45,725 nt of DNA from Candidatus Shapirobacteria bacterium (lineage in GTDB: Bacteria; Patescibacteriota; Microgenomatia; UBA12405): NCBI GenBank assembly GCA_023245435.1, contig JAHFKH010000002.1, forward strand, positions 1 to 45,725. The letters are read 5' to 3'. The notes beneath the pieces were generated by a model. That model was not told where the DNA came from and made no database searches. It saw only the letters and a list, made by a program, of their open reading frames with translations. This document shows, piece by piece, positions 32,413 to 41,331 of this stretch (positions are counted from its first letter, which is position 1; every line of letters begins with the position of its first letter). A program made the translations under genes and the position numbers.

Positions 32413-33268
32413 GGCTTTGGTTGATAGTGCTAAAACAATTCCCCTATTGTTAATAATTTATATTGGAATTGAACTACTAGAATATAAATTTGGCAACCAA
32501 ATTCGAGAGTGGGTAGCCAAAGCGGGAAAAACAGGCCCGGTGGTGGGGGCAATTGCGGGAAGTTTTCCTCAATGTGGATTTTCGGTAATTGCCACGGCCT
32601 TGTACAATCAAAGACTGGTAACAATGGGCACATTAATAGCCGTATATTTGTCAACCAGCGATGAAGCCATACCTATAATTTTGGCTCAGCCAGATAAAGC
32701 TTATTTAATTTGGCCAATAATTGGAGTAAAAATATTGATAGCAGTGATATCGGGTTATGGGATTGATTTGATTTTTAGAAAAGAGCAATTGAAAATTATT
32801 TCTCATATTGAGTCGGTAGAAACTGGACATGATAATAAAAATCACCATCATGAAGTGGCACTAACCGAAACTGCTTGTTGTGGCCATGCGACGTGCATTG
32901 AAGTTGATAAATTTAATGTCAAAGAAGTGGTGTGGCACCCAATTGTTCATACTTTTAACGTTTTTATTTTTATATTTTTATCGACTTTATTGATTAATTT
33001 TTTATTTTTAAAACTGGGACTGGTAATTTTTGACAATGTATTTTTGATTGGATTAATTGGTTTGATTCCCAACTGCGCCTCATCGGTAGCTATCACTCAA
33101 CTTTATTTAAAGGGGGCAATTGGTTTTGGTTCGGTGGTGGCAGGGTTATCGGCTAGTGGTGGATTGGGATTGTTGATATTATGGCGAGAGGAAAAAAATA
33201 AAAAAACATTTTTTAAGATTTTGGTGTTGCTGTATGTTATTGCGGTAATAGCGGGATTAGTTGTATAA
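32393..33268 (+). CDS. Putative heavy-metal exporter (ArsP_2/manganese-transporter-like)
   Basis: A 291-aa polytopic membrane protein with roughly eight to ten TM segments in two similar halves. Each half has a Cys motif in a TM: GSFPQCGFSVIA in the first, GLIPNCASSVAITQ in the second. A central hydrophilic loop is rich in potential metal ligands (HDNKNHHHEVALTETACCGHATC, with four His and three Cys). This matches the family annotated as putative 10-TM heavy-metal exporter or manganese transporter. The gene overlaps the Nudix gene by 20 bp and lies 9 nt before the ABC exporter. Confidence 0.85.
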   Translation: MYQILIEALVDSAKTIPLLLIIYIGIELLEYKFGNQIREWVAKAGKTGPVVGAIAGSFPQCGFSVIATALYNQRLVTMGTLIAVYLSTSDEAIPIILAQPDKAYLIWPIIGVKILIAVISGYGIDLIFRKEQLKIISHIESVETGHDNKNHHHEVALTETACCGHATCIEVDKFNVKEVVWHPIVHTFNVFIFIFLSTLLINFLFLKLGLVIFDNVFLIGLIGLIPNCASSVAITQLYLKGAIGFGSVVAGLSASGGLGLLILWREEKNKKTFFKILVLLYVIAVIAGLVV

Positions 33269-33277
33269 TAAATTTCC

Positions 33278-35014
33278 ATGAAAATGATCAGGAGATTTTT
33301 CTATTTTTTGAGTTTTTATCCGCTACAAATGGCGGCTTTTATGCTGACAAATACAATATCGGTGGGATTTGATTCGATGCGACCCTGGACCATGAAAATG
33401 ATTTTGAATAGTGCGGGCAGTGGTAACCAAAATAGTACTTATTGGTATTTGGGATTGTTTGGAGTCTCGGTAATTGGGGTAAATTTGATTAATGCCCTAA
33501 CATTTTTTTTGGCGGATACAATTAAAATTCCCCTATCAAAACAAATACGAGAGGTGGTTTTTAAAAAAATCTTGGATTTGGATTTTGCCTATCATGTTGA
33601 TAAAAATACTGGGGCATTAATTTCAGCTTTTAAACGAGGTGATGGAGCGGTTGATTCAATATTTAGCGCAGTTTTTCAAGAAATATATTGGACACTGATA
33701 TACATAACTGTGGCGTTGTGGTTTTTATTTCAGGCTGATAAATATATTGGATTTTCATTGTTGGGATTATTTTCAATCAACATGTTTTTGATTTTTTGGT
33801 TGATAAATAAAAATTTGGACAAAAGAAAAGCGTTTAATAAATCGGAAGATCAAATATCGGGAATAATTACCGACACAATGATTAACTACGACACGGTTAA
33901 ATATTTTGCGGCGGAAAAAAAGGAAGAAAAACGCTTGGCTGATAAATTTGTTGAATGGACAAATAATGTGTGGGGTTATGCCAATACTTTTAGACTGATG
34001 GATATTACCATTGGAACAGTGTCGGCATCGGGAATGTTGTTAATGCTTTTTATTGCGGTTTCTAAACTAAATAATGGCTTAACTTTGGGAGATGTAGTGT
34101 TGGTATCGGGTTTTGTCACTTCAATACATTTTCAATTTTTCCATTTATTTTCACAAATAAGACAAATTGCTAAACACGCGATTGATATGGAAACTTATTT
34201 TGCAATTTTGGATAATGAAGCGACAGTTAAAGATGCCATAAAACCTTTAAAAATAATTAAAGCCAAAGGGAAAATTGAATTTAGAAATATTGGATTTGTC
34301 TACCCTAAAAATAAACAAAAGATTTTGGATGGAATTAATTTGACAATAAATGCGGGAAGTAAGGTGGCTTTTGTGGGTCGATCGGGGGCGGGAAAAACGA
34401 CTTTGGTCAAATTATTATTGCGATTTTATGACCCCAGCAAAGGCTTGGTATTAATTGACGGAATTGATATTAAAAAATTAAAAAAATCAGAATTAAGATC
34501 AATTATATCGGTGGTACCTCAAGAACCAGTTTTGTTTAACAACACTGTAATGTTTAATTTGTCCTATGGTAAGGAAAACGCAACTATGGAGGAAATTGAA
34601 AAAGCAGCAGAGCAGGCCAATATTTTGGAGTTTATAAAAAATTTACCAAAAGGCTGGGAAACCGAAGTGGGTGAACGAGGCATAAAACTTTCGGGTGGCC
34701 AAAAACAAAGATTGGCCATAGCTCGAGCCTTGTTGGCTGACCCTAAAGTTTTGGTGTTTGATGAAGCGACATCAAATTTGGATTCGGAATCGGAAAAACA
34801 AATACAGTTGGCGTTAGAAGTTGTTTCAAAAACGAGAACAGTAATTATTGTGGCTCATCGATTTTCGACGGTTCGTGATGCGGACAAAATTGTGGTGTTG
34901 GCCGCTGGAACAATAGTTGAAACCGGCAAGCATGAAGAATTAATCACCAAAGGCGGCGTTTACGAAAAATTGTGGAATTTACAGACGAAGGGAAAGTTGA
35001 CGTTGATAAATTAG
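33278..35014 (+). CDS. ABC exporter, fused TM and ATPase domains
   Basis: A 578-aa half-transporter that would homodimerise. The six-TM domain covers about residues 1-310. The nucleotide-binding domain has Walker A GRSGAGKTT, a Q-loop in VVPQEPVLFNN, the signature LSGGQKQR, Walker B VLVFDEATSNLDSES and the switch His in IVAHR. The TM part has KNTGALISAFKRG, typical of the ATM1/HMT1 branch that exports glutathione- or metal-linked compounds. That would suit its coupling (9-nt gap) to the putative metal exporter, but multidrug or lipid export is equally possible. Confidence 0.92.
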   Translation: MKMIRRFFYFLSFYPLQMAAFMLTNTISVGFDSMRPWTMKMILNSAGSGNQNSTYWYLGLFGVSVIGVNLINALTFFLADTIKIPLSKQIREVVFKKILDLDFAYHVDKNTGALISAFKRGDGAVDSIFSAVFQEIYWTLIYITVALWFLFQADKYIGFSLLGLFSINMFLIFWLINKNLDKRKAFNKSEDQISGIITDTMINYDTVKYFAAEKKEEKRLADKFVEWTNNVWGYANTFRLMDITIGTVSASGMLLMLFIAVSKLNNGLTLGDVVLVSGFVTSIHFQFFHLFSQIRQIAKHAIDMETYFAILDNEATVKDAIKPLKIIKAKGKIEFRNIGFVYPKNKQKILDGINLTINAGSKVAFVGRSGAGKTTLVKLLLRFYDPSKGLVLIDGIDIKKLKKSELRSIISVVPQEPVLFNNTVMFNLSYGKENATMEEIEKAAEQANILEFIKNLPKGWETEVGERGIKLSGGQKQRLAIARALLADPKVLVFDEATSNLDSESEKQIQLALEVVSKTRTVIIVAHRFSTVRDADKIVVLAAGTIVETGKHEELITKGGVYEKLWNLQTKGKLTLIN

Positions 35015-35033
35015 ATTATTGATATAATTTGGA

Positions 35034-35696
35034 ATGATTCAATCAAAAGCTTGGAACTGGAAAGTAGCTAACTCTAATTATTGGCAAGAGGCGGCGCCTG
35101 AAGTTTATCCATTAATTGGTAGATGGAAAAAATTAAAATTAAATAAATTTTTAGATTTGGGTTGTGGTGTTGGCCGTCATACAATATTAATGGCGGAAAA
35201 TGGATTTGAGGTATTCGCTACCGATCTATCAGTTGATGGTCTGGAAAAACTAAATGAAATTGCTCAAGATCAAAATTTGAAAATTAAAATTGAAAAAGCC
35301 GACATGGTTTCGTTGCCTTTTGTAGATAATTCATTTGATTGTTTAGTCGCCTATCATGCAATATATCACACTGATGAAGTTGGTATAAAAAAAGTTATGT
35401 CAGAAATTAAAAGAGTTTTAAAAACTGGTGGTGAGGCATTGATTACTTTTAATTCACAAAAAAATACTGCATTTGCAGATCCTCGAAATGAACACCTTTC
35501 CACAAATGTAGTTATAAAAAATATTGGACATGAGGCTGGAATTCCACATTATTATGCTACGAAAAAGGATGTGGAAATGTTAATCGACGATTTTGAAACG
35601 ATTGAATTTGGGTATAGAGAAGAATATTGGAATTCTCCAGAACTTGGACCTGATTATATTAGCGCCCACTATTGCGTATTAATCAAAAAGAAATAA
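35034..35696 (+). CDS. SAM-dependent methyltransferase (type 11)
   Basis: A 220-aa Rossmann-fold enzyme. Motif I is LDLGCGVGRHTILMAENG (about 42-59), the acidic ribose-binding residue is in FATDLS, motif IV is FDCLVAYHAIYH, and the post-motif helix is IKRVLKTGGEALITF. The overall pattern is UbiE/Methyltransf_11, acting on a small molecule. A TATAAT at 35023-35028 lies 5 nt before the ATG, so it may have its own leaderless promoter although it is 19 nt after the ABC exporter. A strong hairpin follows. Confidence 0.9.
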   Translation: MIQSKAWNWKVANSNYWQEAAPEVYPLIGRWKKLKLNKFLDLGCGVGRHTILMAENGFEVFATDLSVDGLEKLNEIAQDQNLKIKIEKADMVSLPFVDNSFDCLVAYHAIYHTDEVGIKKVMSEIKRVLKTGGEALITFNSQKNTAFADPRNEHLSTNVVIKNIGHEAGIPHYYATKKDVEMLIDDFETIEFGYREEYWNSPELGPDYISAHYCVLIKKK

Positions 35697-35700
35697 CACA

Positions 35701-35736
35701 AAAATGCCGGGGCATATAAATACACCTCGGCATTTT
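35701..35736. terminator. Bidirectional rho-independent terminator
   Basis: AAAATGCCGGGG and CCTCGGCATTTT form a 12-bp stem with one G-T pair and a 12-nt loop. The A-run before and T-run after let it work in both directions. It lies 4 nt after the methyltransferase stop and 15 nt before the end of the convergent DUF5666 gene. Confidence 0.85.
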
Positions 35737-35751
35737 GTAGACAAATAAAAA

Positions 35752-36210
35752 TTATTTAGTAATTGAAGGGGTGAGATTTTGAGTTTGTCCTAATAATTTT
35801 GGATCTAATTCGATAGTTGTGGCAGTAACAGAACCGTCGGTGTTGTTTGTGCCAAACACAGCAACCTTGGAACCAACTTTTAGATCAGTTTTTGGAGCAT
35901 CAACTGATTTGGTAATTGCTACGGTTGAAGATAATAAAACGATTCTACTTGAACCATCGGCCATTTTTACTGTGACACTTTTGTCATCAAGAGCAATAAC
36001 GTCGCCAATTGTTTGACGATTACCGCGCATCATACCTTGTCCACCAGTACTAGGAATGCCATTACGTCCAGTAAACTGACCTGTACCGTTACGAGCAAAA
36101 CCTGTAATAGCTGTTTTGGCTTGGGCAACTTTGTAACCAATACCAAAAGAACCTCCACCAACTAATAACATTAAAATCACGACCAAAATAATTGTATTTT
36201 GATTTTTCAT
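35752..36210 (-). CDS. DUF5666-type anchored protein
   Basis: A 152-aa protein with one N-terminal TM (IILVVILMLLVGGGSFGIGYKVA) and a Gly/Arg/Asn-rich linker (about 40-65). An OB-like beta domain follows, typical of DUF5666 (IGDVIALDDKSVTVKMADGSSRIVLLSS, then LKVGSKVAVFGTNNTDGSVTATTIEL). The domain would sit outside the cell. It is the last gene of the second MacAB-type operon, 63 nt after the permease. In CPR genomes I recall DUF5666 proteins often beside such transporters, which suggests an accessory or reporter role. Confidence 0.82.
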   Translation of the reverse strand: MKNQNTIILVVILMLLVGGGSFGIGYKVAQAKTAITGFARNGTGQFTGRNGIPSTGGQGMMRGNRQTIGDVIALDDKSVTVKMADGSSRIVLLSSTVAITKSVDAPKTDLKVGSKVAVFGTNNTDGSVTATTIELDPKLLGQTQNLTPSITK

Positions 36211-36273
36211 AAAAAAGATTGAATAATTAATTAATATATTTTAATAATTGTTTCTGAATTTAATCTGAAATTA

Positions 36274-37497
36274 TTATTCCCAACGTAATGCTTCGATGGG
36301 TTGTAAATTGGCGGCGCGGCGGGCGGGATACAAACCAAAAACTATTCCAATAACCCCAGAAACTCCCATAGCTAGGGCAATGGCACCAATAGAAATCGAA
36401 ACAGGAAAACCCATAAATAATGACAAACCATACGAGATAGAAATACCAAAAATCATGCCGATGATACCTCCAAAAAAAGTTAATATAACTGATTCAACTA
36501 AAAATTGAGTAATAATTGTTTTCTTTTTGGCCCCCAGGGCTTTTCGTAAACCAATTTCTCGAGTACGTTCGGTGACAGTAACTAACATTATGTTCATAAT
36601 ACCAATACCTCCAACCAATAAAGATATAGCCGCAATTCCACCCAACAGTGTAGTAAATGTTCCAGTGACTTGAGACACAGTGCTTAAAATTTCTTGTTGA
36701 GACATAATGGTAAAATCGGCCGAGGCGGGATTAGTTTGATGATGGCGATCAAGTAAAAAATATCCTAATTCATCTTGAGCTTGGACCATAACCTCAGACG
36801 ATTTGGCCTCAACGGCAATTGACGATAAATAATTTACCCCAGCTAATTGTTTTTGCATAGTTGAAAGTGGGACATAAACTTGGTCGTCGGGATTGTTAAA
36901 TCCACTGCCACCTTTGGCGGTAGTGACACCAATAACTTTAAAAGTTTGTTTACCAATACGAAGTGATTGACCCACCGGGTCAACCCCATCACCAAATAAA
37001 TTAGTAGCAGTCGTAGGACCAACAACGGCAACTTTGGACATTGAATCAACATCACGTGTAGTAATGAAATTGCCATTAGATAGGCTTAATTTGTGAATTG
37101 TTTCATACTCAGGAACTACTCCTTGAACTGTAGTATTAGAATTATTGGCACCGGCAATTAATTGAAAACGACGAGAAAATTCGGGGGAAACACTAAGAAT
37201 GGTGGTAATTTTTGGAGTAGTGGAAATAGCAGTGGCATCGGCTAAAGTTAAGGTAGTATTGCTGCCCGGAGCTTCACGAACATTACCGGTGCGAGCACCA
37301 CCAGGAGTTATAGTTAATAAATTGGCACCAAGAGATTGAATTTGATTTTGAATTGAAAGTTGACTTCCTTGGCCAATAGAAATTAAAGCAATAACCGAGC
37401 CAATACCAATAATAATTCCTAATGCAGCCAAACCAGTGCGCATTTTATTGAGACTAAGGGTGGAAAAAGATTCAAAAATTATTTCGATAAGTTTCAT
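36274..37497 (-). CDS. ABC transporter permease, MacB/FtsX type (second system)
   Basis: About 407 aa from the Met at 37497 (MKLIEIIFESFSTLSLNKMRTGLAALGIIIGIG), 4 nt after the ATPase stop. The upstream Met at 37575 would overlap the ATPase gene and adds 26 unrelated residues. It has one N-terminal TM, a MacB core-like extracytoplasmic domain and three C-terminal TMs with GGIGIMNIMLVTVTERTREIGLRKALGA. It ends PARRAANLQPIEALRWE. It is clearly paralogous to 2136-3353 with the same domain order. It exports an unknown substrate under control of the linked two-component system. Confidence 0.92.
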   Translation of the reverse strand: MKLIEIIFESFSTLSLNKMRTGLAALGIIIGIGSVIALISIGQGSQLSIQNQIQSLGANLLTITPGGARTGNVREAPGSNTTLTLADATAISTTPKITTILSVSPEFSRRFQLIAGANNSNTTVQGVVPEYETIHKLSLSNGNFITTRDVDSMSKVAVVGPTTATNLFGDGVDPVGQSLRIGKQTFKVIGVTTAKGGSGFNNPDDQVYVPLSTMQKQLAGVNYLSSIAVEAKSSEVMVQAQDELGYFLLDRHHQTNPASADFTIMSQQEILSTVSQVTGTFTTLLGGIAAISLLVGGIGIMNIMLVTVTERTREIGLRKALGAKKKTIITQFLVESVILTFFGGIIGMIFGISISYGLSLFMGFPVSISIGAIALAMGVSGVIGIVFGLYPARRAANLQPIEALRWE

Positions 37498-37501
37498 AAA
37501 A

Positions 37502-38182
37502 TTATTTTTTATTTTTATAATCCTCGGTGATTTGACCGTCACGAATAACAATAATTCTTTTGGCATGAGAGGCAATGTCGGGTTCGTGGGTAATCATAAT
37601 AATAGTGCGACCATCTTGATTTAATTTTTCAAAAATTTTCATAATCCCTTCGGCTTGATCAGAAGCAATATTGCCGGTTGGTTCGTCGGCTAAAATAATT
37701 TTTGGATCCATTGATAACGCCCTGGCAATGGCGACCCGTTGCTGTTGACCACCGGAAAGTTGATTACTTAAATGATTTATTCGGTCTGACAAATCAACTA
37801 ATTTTAATAATTCCATTGCTTTTTGTTGCCTAAAATCGGCATTAATTCCGGCATAAGCCATGGGCAACATAACATTTTTTAAAGCAGAAGTTCGAGGTAA
37901 TAAATTAAATGATTGGAAAACAAAACCAATTTTTTTATTTCTGATTTCGGCCAAATCATCATCACGAAGTTTTGAAATGTTTTCACCATCTAATATATAT
38001 TGGCCAGAGGTTGGTGAATCGAGAGCACCTAAAATATGCATTAGGGTTGATTTGCCTGAACCTGATGGCCCCATGATAGCAACGAATTCACCTTTTTTAA
38101 TTTCAAAAGAAATTGATTTTAGAGCGGTGGTGGTAACGCCATCATTACTATATATTTTTGAAATATTTTTTAATTTAATCAT
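37502..38182 (-). CDS. ABC transporter ATPase, MacB/LolD type (second system)
   Basis: A 226-aa ATPase. Walker A is GPSGSGKST (residues 38-46), the Q-loop is in VFQSFNLLPR, the signature is LSGGQQQRV, Walker B is IILADEP, and the switch His is in MITHE. The D-loop reads GNIAS where the first system and most relatives have GNLDS, so the D-loop Asp is replaced by Ala. Since this variant occurs in other proteins I recall from Patescibacteria, it is probably functional. It lies 2 nt from the fusion-protein gene. Confidence 0.93.
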   Translation of the reverse strand: MIKLKNISKIYSNDGVTTTALKSISFEIKKGEFVAIMGPSGSGKSTLMHILGALDSPTSGQYILDGENISKLRDDDLAEIRNKKIGFVFQSFNLLPRTSALKNVMLPMAYAGINADFRQQKAMELLKLVDLSDRINHLSNQLSGGQQQRVAIARALSMDPKIILADEPTGNIASDQAEGIMKIFEKLNQDGRTIIMITHEPDIASHAKRIIVIRDGQITEDYKNKK

Positions 38183-38184
38183 TT

Positions 38185-39384
38185 TTACCTCATACGAACA
38201 CCACCACCCAACCCACCAAATACTGATGTGGTTGATGTAGTAGTTTTTGCTGAAGATGTGGTAGTTACAGCAGTAACAACTTGTTGACCATCGTCGATAC
38301 CAGAAACAATTTCTGTATCTGTATCATTACTAAGTCCTGTAACTACAGGTAAATTAGTTAATATATTATTTTTAAGAACTCTAACAAAATTTTCTCCATT
38401 TTGAGAAACTATGGCTCCATTGGGGACAATTAAAATATTGTCTTTAAAGTCGATTAAAATATTGGCAGTAGCTGACATATTGGCAAAAATATCGGGAGTG
38501 CCCGAATCAAGAGTAATAGTAACGGGATAAGAAACAACACCCGACGAAACAGTGCCAGTGGTGTCGATGGCGACAATTTTACCGGTATAAGTTTTATCGG
38601 TAAAAGCAGAAAGGGTAACTGTAACTTTGTTACCAACTTTGACTTTGGGGACATCAATTTCAGTTAAAGAAACAGAAATTGAAGGAGTAGCGTTGGTTTT
38701 GACAATAGCAATTTTATTTTCGATATTGCTACTATTACTTGCACTAGAAGTCGGATTTAAAATCATGCCAGGGGCGAGAGAAATTGATCCAATAGTTCCA
38801 GAAATTGGAGAATACACGACAGCACCGGCAGATTGATAGGATAAACGTGAAGCTTCAAGTGATACTTTTTGTTGTTGTAATTGTTTAGTTAAATTGTTGT
38901 ATGATTCTTGGGCTAAAAGATAATCATCGTGTCTCTGAATATAAGTTGGGTCATCGGGTGAAAGACCTTGCCATTGGTTGATAAAAATGTTTTTAGTATT
39001 AACTAAAGTACTATCTAAAGAATAGATTTTGTCTTGAGTAGTTTTTAGTGAATTTTGAGCTGATAAATATGAAGAATAAGCCGATTCTAATTTTTGACGA
39101 CCGTCTAAATCTAAATCGATTTGCATAATGGGAGTGCCGGTAGAAACTTTTTGACCTTCTTTGACATATATTTTTTTGACAACTCCCGAGGCTGTAGTAG
39201 TAACAGTACGGCTATTGCTGGTAGACACAGAACCTGAGGCGGTTAGTGAAACAATTAGAGTACCCTTGGTAGCGGTGGCAGTAGTATATTTTGGAGTAGT
39301 GGTTGATGAAGAAAAAAGTTGTTTGTAAACAAAATATGAAACAATGGCTAAAATAGGCAAAATTATGAGTAACTTTTTTTTCAT
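38185..39384 (-). CDS. Membrane-fusion (HlyD/MacA-like) protein (second system)
   Basis: A 399-aa adaptor with an N-terminal TM (LLIILPILAIVSYFVYKQLF). The first lipoyl half is SGVVKKIYVKEGQKVSTGTPIM, a helical hairpin follows (about 95-175), the second lipoyl half is YSPISGTIGSISLAPGMIL, and then a beta-barrel domain. The C-terminus is Thr/Ser- and Gly-rich. The layout equals that of the fusion protein at 4060-5271, but the sequences have diverged strongly, so the two operons are not a recent duplication. It is 14 nt after the histidine kinase gene. Confidence 0.9.
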   Translation of the reverse strand: MKKKLLIILPILAIVSYFVYKQLFSSSTTTPKYTTATATKGTLIVSLTASGSVSTSNSRTVTTTASGVVKKIYVKEGQKVSTGTPIMQIDLDLDGRQKLESAYSSYLSAQNSLKTTQDKIYSLDSTLVNTKNIFINQWQGLSPDDPTYIQRHDDYLLAQESYNNLTKQLQQQKVSLEASRLSYQSAGAVVYSPISGTIGSISLAPGMILNPTSSASNSSNIENKIAIVKTNATPSISVSLTEIDVPKVKVGNKVTVTLSAFTDKTYTGKIVAIDTTGTVSSGVVSYPVTITLDSGTPDIFANMSATANILIDFKDNILIVPNGAIVSQNGENFVRVLKNNILTNLPVVTGLSNDTDTEIVSGIDDGQQVVTAVTTTSSAKTTTSTTSVFGGLGGGVRMR

Positions 39385-39398
39385 AGGTTATTGTTAAA

Positions 39399-40349
39399 TT
39401 ATTTTCTGAAAATTAGCTGAACGGTGGTTCCATTATCCGAGATACTGTCAACAATTATTTTTCCTCCTTGTTTGTCCATAATTTTTTTGGCGATGGGAAG
39501 GCCAAGGCCATAACCACCTTCACCACTTTTGGTGCGGGCATTATCGGCTCGATAAAAACGATCAAAAATATGGGGTAAATCTTTTTGAGAAATCCCTAAA
39601 CCCGAGTCTTTGATAATTATTTTATTATTAGTTGAATATATTTTAATTGGTTGATTGTCAGAATATTTAATGGCATTGTCAATGATTATTTCAAATAATT
39701 CTTCGATAGATGAAGGATCACCAACAATAAAATAATTTTTGGTTTTATTGATTATTTTTATTTTTTTTGATGAAGCTTTGGCAGATAATCGAGCAATTAC
39801 TTTATCAATAGTTTCTTTTATGTTTATTGATAAATGCTGTTGACCATTACCATTTTCAAGGTGAGATAGGCGAAGCATAGAATTGGTTAAATTAGTTAAT
39901 TTATCGACTTCTTTGATACCTATTTTTAGATTATTTTTAGCTTCGGCAATATTTAATTTTGGACTACGTAATGCAACTTCAAATGTTGATTTTAGGGCTG
40001 TCAAAGGAGTGCGAAGTTCATGGGAGGCATCAGAAATAAATATTTTTTGTTCTTCAATAATTTTGGCGATGGGTTTTAAAGTAATACCCGCCAAAAAATA
40101 ACTTAAACTGCCTGAAACTACTAAAATAACAATGTTTTGATACAAAAGCTGAAGAAGTAAATGATTTTTGCTTTCACTAATAAATTCAACATCAATTTCA
40201 ATGTCGGGTCGACGCATTGGTCCTCTATTGGCAAAACGGTCAATTTCTATAGAAATCAAACCATAAATTGCCACCGAAAAAAACAAACTAACTAACATAA
40301 TAATTAGGACGTACCACAAAGTTAGTTGAAGGCGGGCGCGTTTAAACAT
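39399..40349 (-). CDS. Sensor histidine kinase
   Basis: A 316-aa membrane kinase with two TM segments (about 9-32 and 68-90) flanking a short, about 35-residue extracytoplasmic sensor. The H-box is SDASHELRTPLTAL, the N-box DNAIKYS, G1 is IKDSGLGIS, the F-box is FDRFYRAD, and G2 is GYGLGLPIA. The small sensor domain suits detection of a membrane-associated or envelope signal, as in kinases that control peptide exporters. It overlaps the response regulator by 8 bp and is followed by the MacAB genes it probably controls. Confidence 0.95.
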   Translation of the reverse strand: MFKRARLQLTLWYVLIIMLVSLFFSVAIYGLISIEIDRFANRGPMRRPDIEIDVEFISESKNHLLLQLLYQNIVILVVSGSLSYFLAGITLKPIAKIIEEQKIFISDASHELRTPLTALKSTFEVALRSPKLNIAEAKNNLKIGIKEVDKLTNLTNSMLRLSHLENGNGQQHLSINIKETIDKVIARLSAKASSKKIKIINKTKNYFIVGDPSSIEELFEIIIDNAIKYSDNQPIKIYSTNNKIIIKDSGLGISQKDLPHIFDRFYRADNARTKSGEGGYGLGLPIAKKIMDKQGGKIIVDSISDNGTTVQLIFRK

Positions 40350-41007
40350 TTTTATTTGTTAATCTGTAACCAAAACCGCGTAAAGTTTCAATATAATTAT
40401 TTCCGATTTTTTGACGTAAATTACGAATATAAACTTCAACGGTGTTTGGTAAAACTTCCGAATCATAATCCCATAATCGAGAAATAATTTTTTCTTTGGA
40501 TAAAATTACACCAACATTGCGCATTAAAAATTCAAGTAAAACAAATTCCCGAGACGATAATTTTATTTCTTTTTTATTAAGTAAAACTTTAAAATTAGTA
40601 TTATCTAGAGATAAATTTCCCACAGTAATTATGGATTTGGCAATATTTTGAGGGCGGCGAATTAAGGCACGAATACGAGCTAATAATTCTTCAAAAGAAA
40701 ATGGTTTGATTAAATAATCATCGGCGCCACAATCGAGGCCCGAGATTTTGTCTTCAGTTTGACTTTTGGCCGTTAACATCAAAATTGGAGTGTGATTGCC
40801 ACTAGATCGAAGTTTTTGACAAATAGTAATACCATCAATTCCGGGTAACATTAGATCTAAAAGAATTAAATCGTAATCTTGAGTTGAGGCCAAATCGTAA
40901 CCATCAGTACCAGTAAAGGCCACATCAACGGCATAGTTTTCTTGCTGTAAACCCTTTTTGAGCGATTGGGCAATTAAGTGCTCATCTTCGATGACTAAAA
41001 TCTTCAT
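40342..41007 (-). CDS. OmpR-family response regulator
   Basis: A 221-aa regulator. The receiver domain has acidic Glu7/Asp8, the phospho-acceptor Asp51 (LILLDLMLPGIDG), a Thr in MLTAKS, and Lys in IKPFSF. The C-terminal winged helix (about 130-221) has LSSREFVLLEFLMRN and VEVYIRNLRQKIG, a standard OmpR/PhoB pattern. It is first in the operon RR-HK-fusion protein-ATPase-permease-DUF5666. A -10-like TATACT (41015-41020) is 7 nt before its ATG, so the message is probably leaderless. Confidence 0.95.
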   Translation of the reverse strand: MKILVIEDEHLIAQSLKKGLQQENYAVDVAFTGTDGYDLASTQDYDLILLDLMLPGIDGITICQKLRSSGNHTPILMLTAKSQTEDKISGLDCGADDYLIKPFSFEELLARIRALIRRPQNIAKSIITVGNLSLDNTNFKVLLNKKEIKLSSREFVLLEFLMRNVGVILSKEKIISRLWDYDSEVLPNTVEVYIRNLRQKIGNNYIETLRGFGYRLTNKNV

Positions 41008-41014
41008 TATATAT

Positions 41015-41020
41015 AGTATA
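41015..41020 (-). promoter_or_regulatory. -10 box of the two-component/MacAB operon
   Basis: TATACT on the minus strand, 7 nt upstream of the response-regulator ATG. This places the transcript start at or next to the start codon. No convincing -35 or response-regulator direct repeat is visible. Confidence 0.5.
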
Positions 41021-41050
41021 AGCCCGAAGCTGAATATTGGCTGAAAAGGA

Positions 41051-41308
41051 TTATTGTTCTCGTTCTATTCGAATAGTGCACTCGGTAAGGAGAGCGGCGA
41101 GAGCGCCAATGATGGCCAGAGGTGGCAAAATAACAGCGCCAGCGATACCAAAGGTTAGAGAAAAAGATAAAATCTGTTTACCCTTTTTGGATTCAATGCT
41201 AATTTTACGAACATTTCCCTCGTGAATTAATTCTTTGACTTTTTTGAGAAGATCTTCACCATTAACTTTGAATTCTTCGGTTTTTATTTTTTTAGTTTTT
41301 GTTGGCAT
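41051..41308 (-). CDS. DUF4342 small membrane-associated protein
   Basis: An 85-aa protein with the DUF4342 opening (EEFKVNGEDLLKKVKELIHEGNVRKISI). A hydrophobic hairpin (about 48-75) and a short basic tail follow. The family is found in Gram-positives and Patescibacteria and is uncharacterised; in some proteins it follows a UBA-like domain, which is absent here. It is divergent from the DUF2207 gene with only 23 bp between the starts. Confidence 0.82.
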   Translation of the reverse strand: MPTKTKKIKTEEFKVNGEDLLKKVKELIHEGNVRKISIESKKGKQILSFSLTFGIAGAVILPPLAIIGALAALLTECTIRIEREQ

Positions 41309-41331
41309 AAGATATTATATAATGTTTTATT

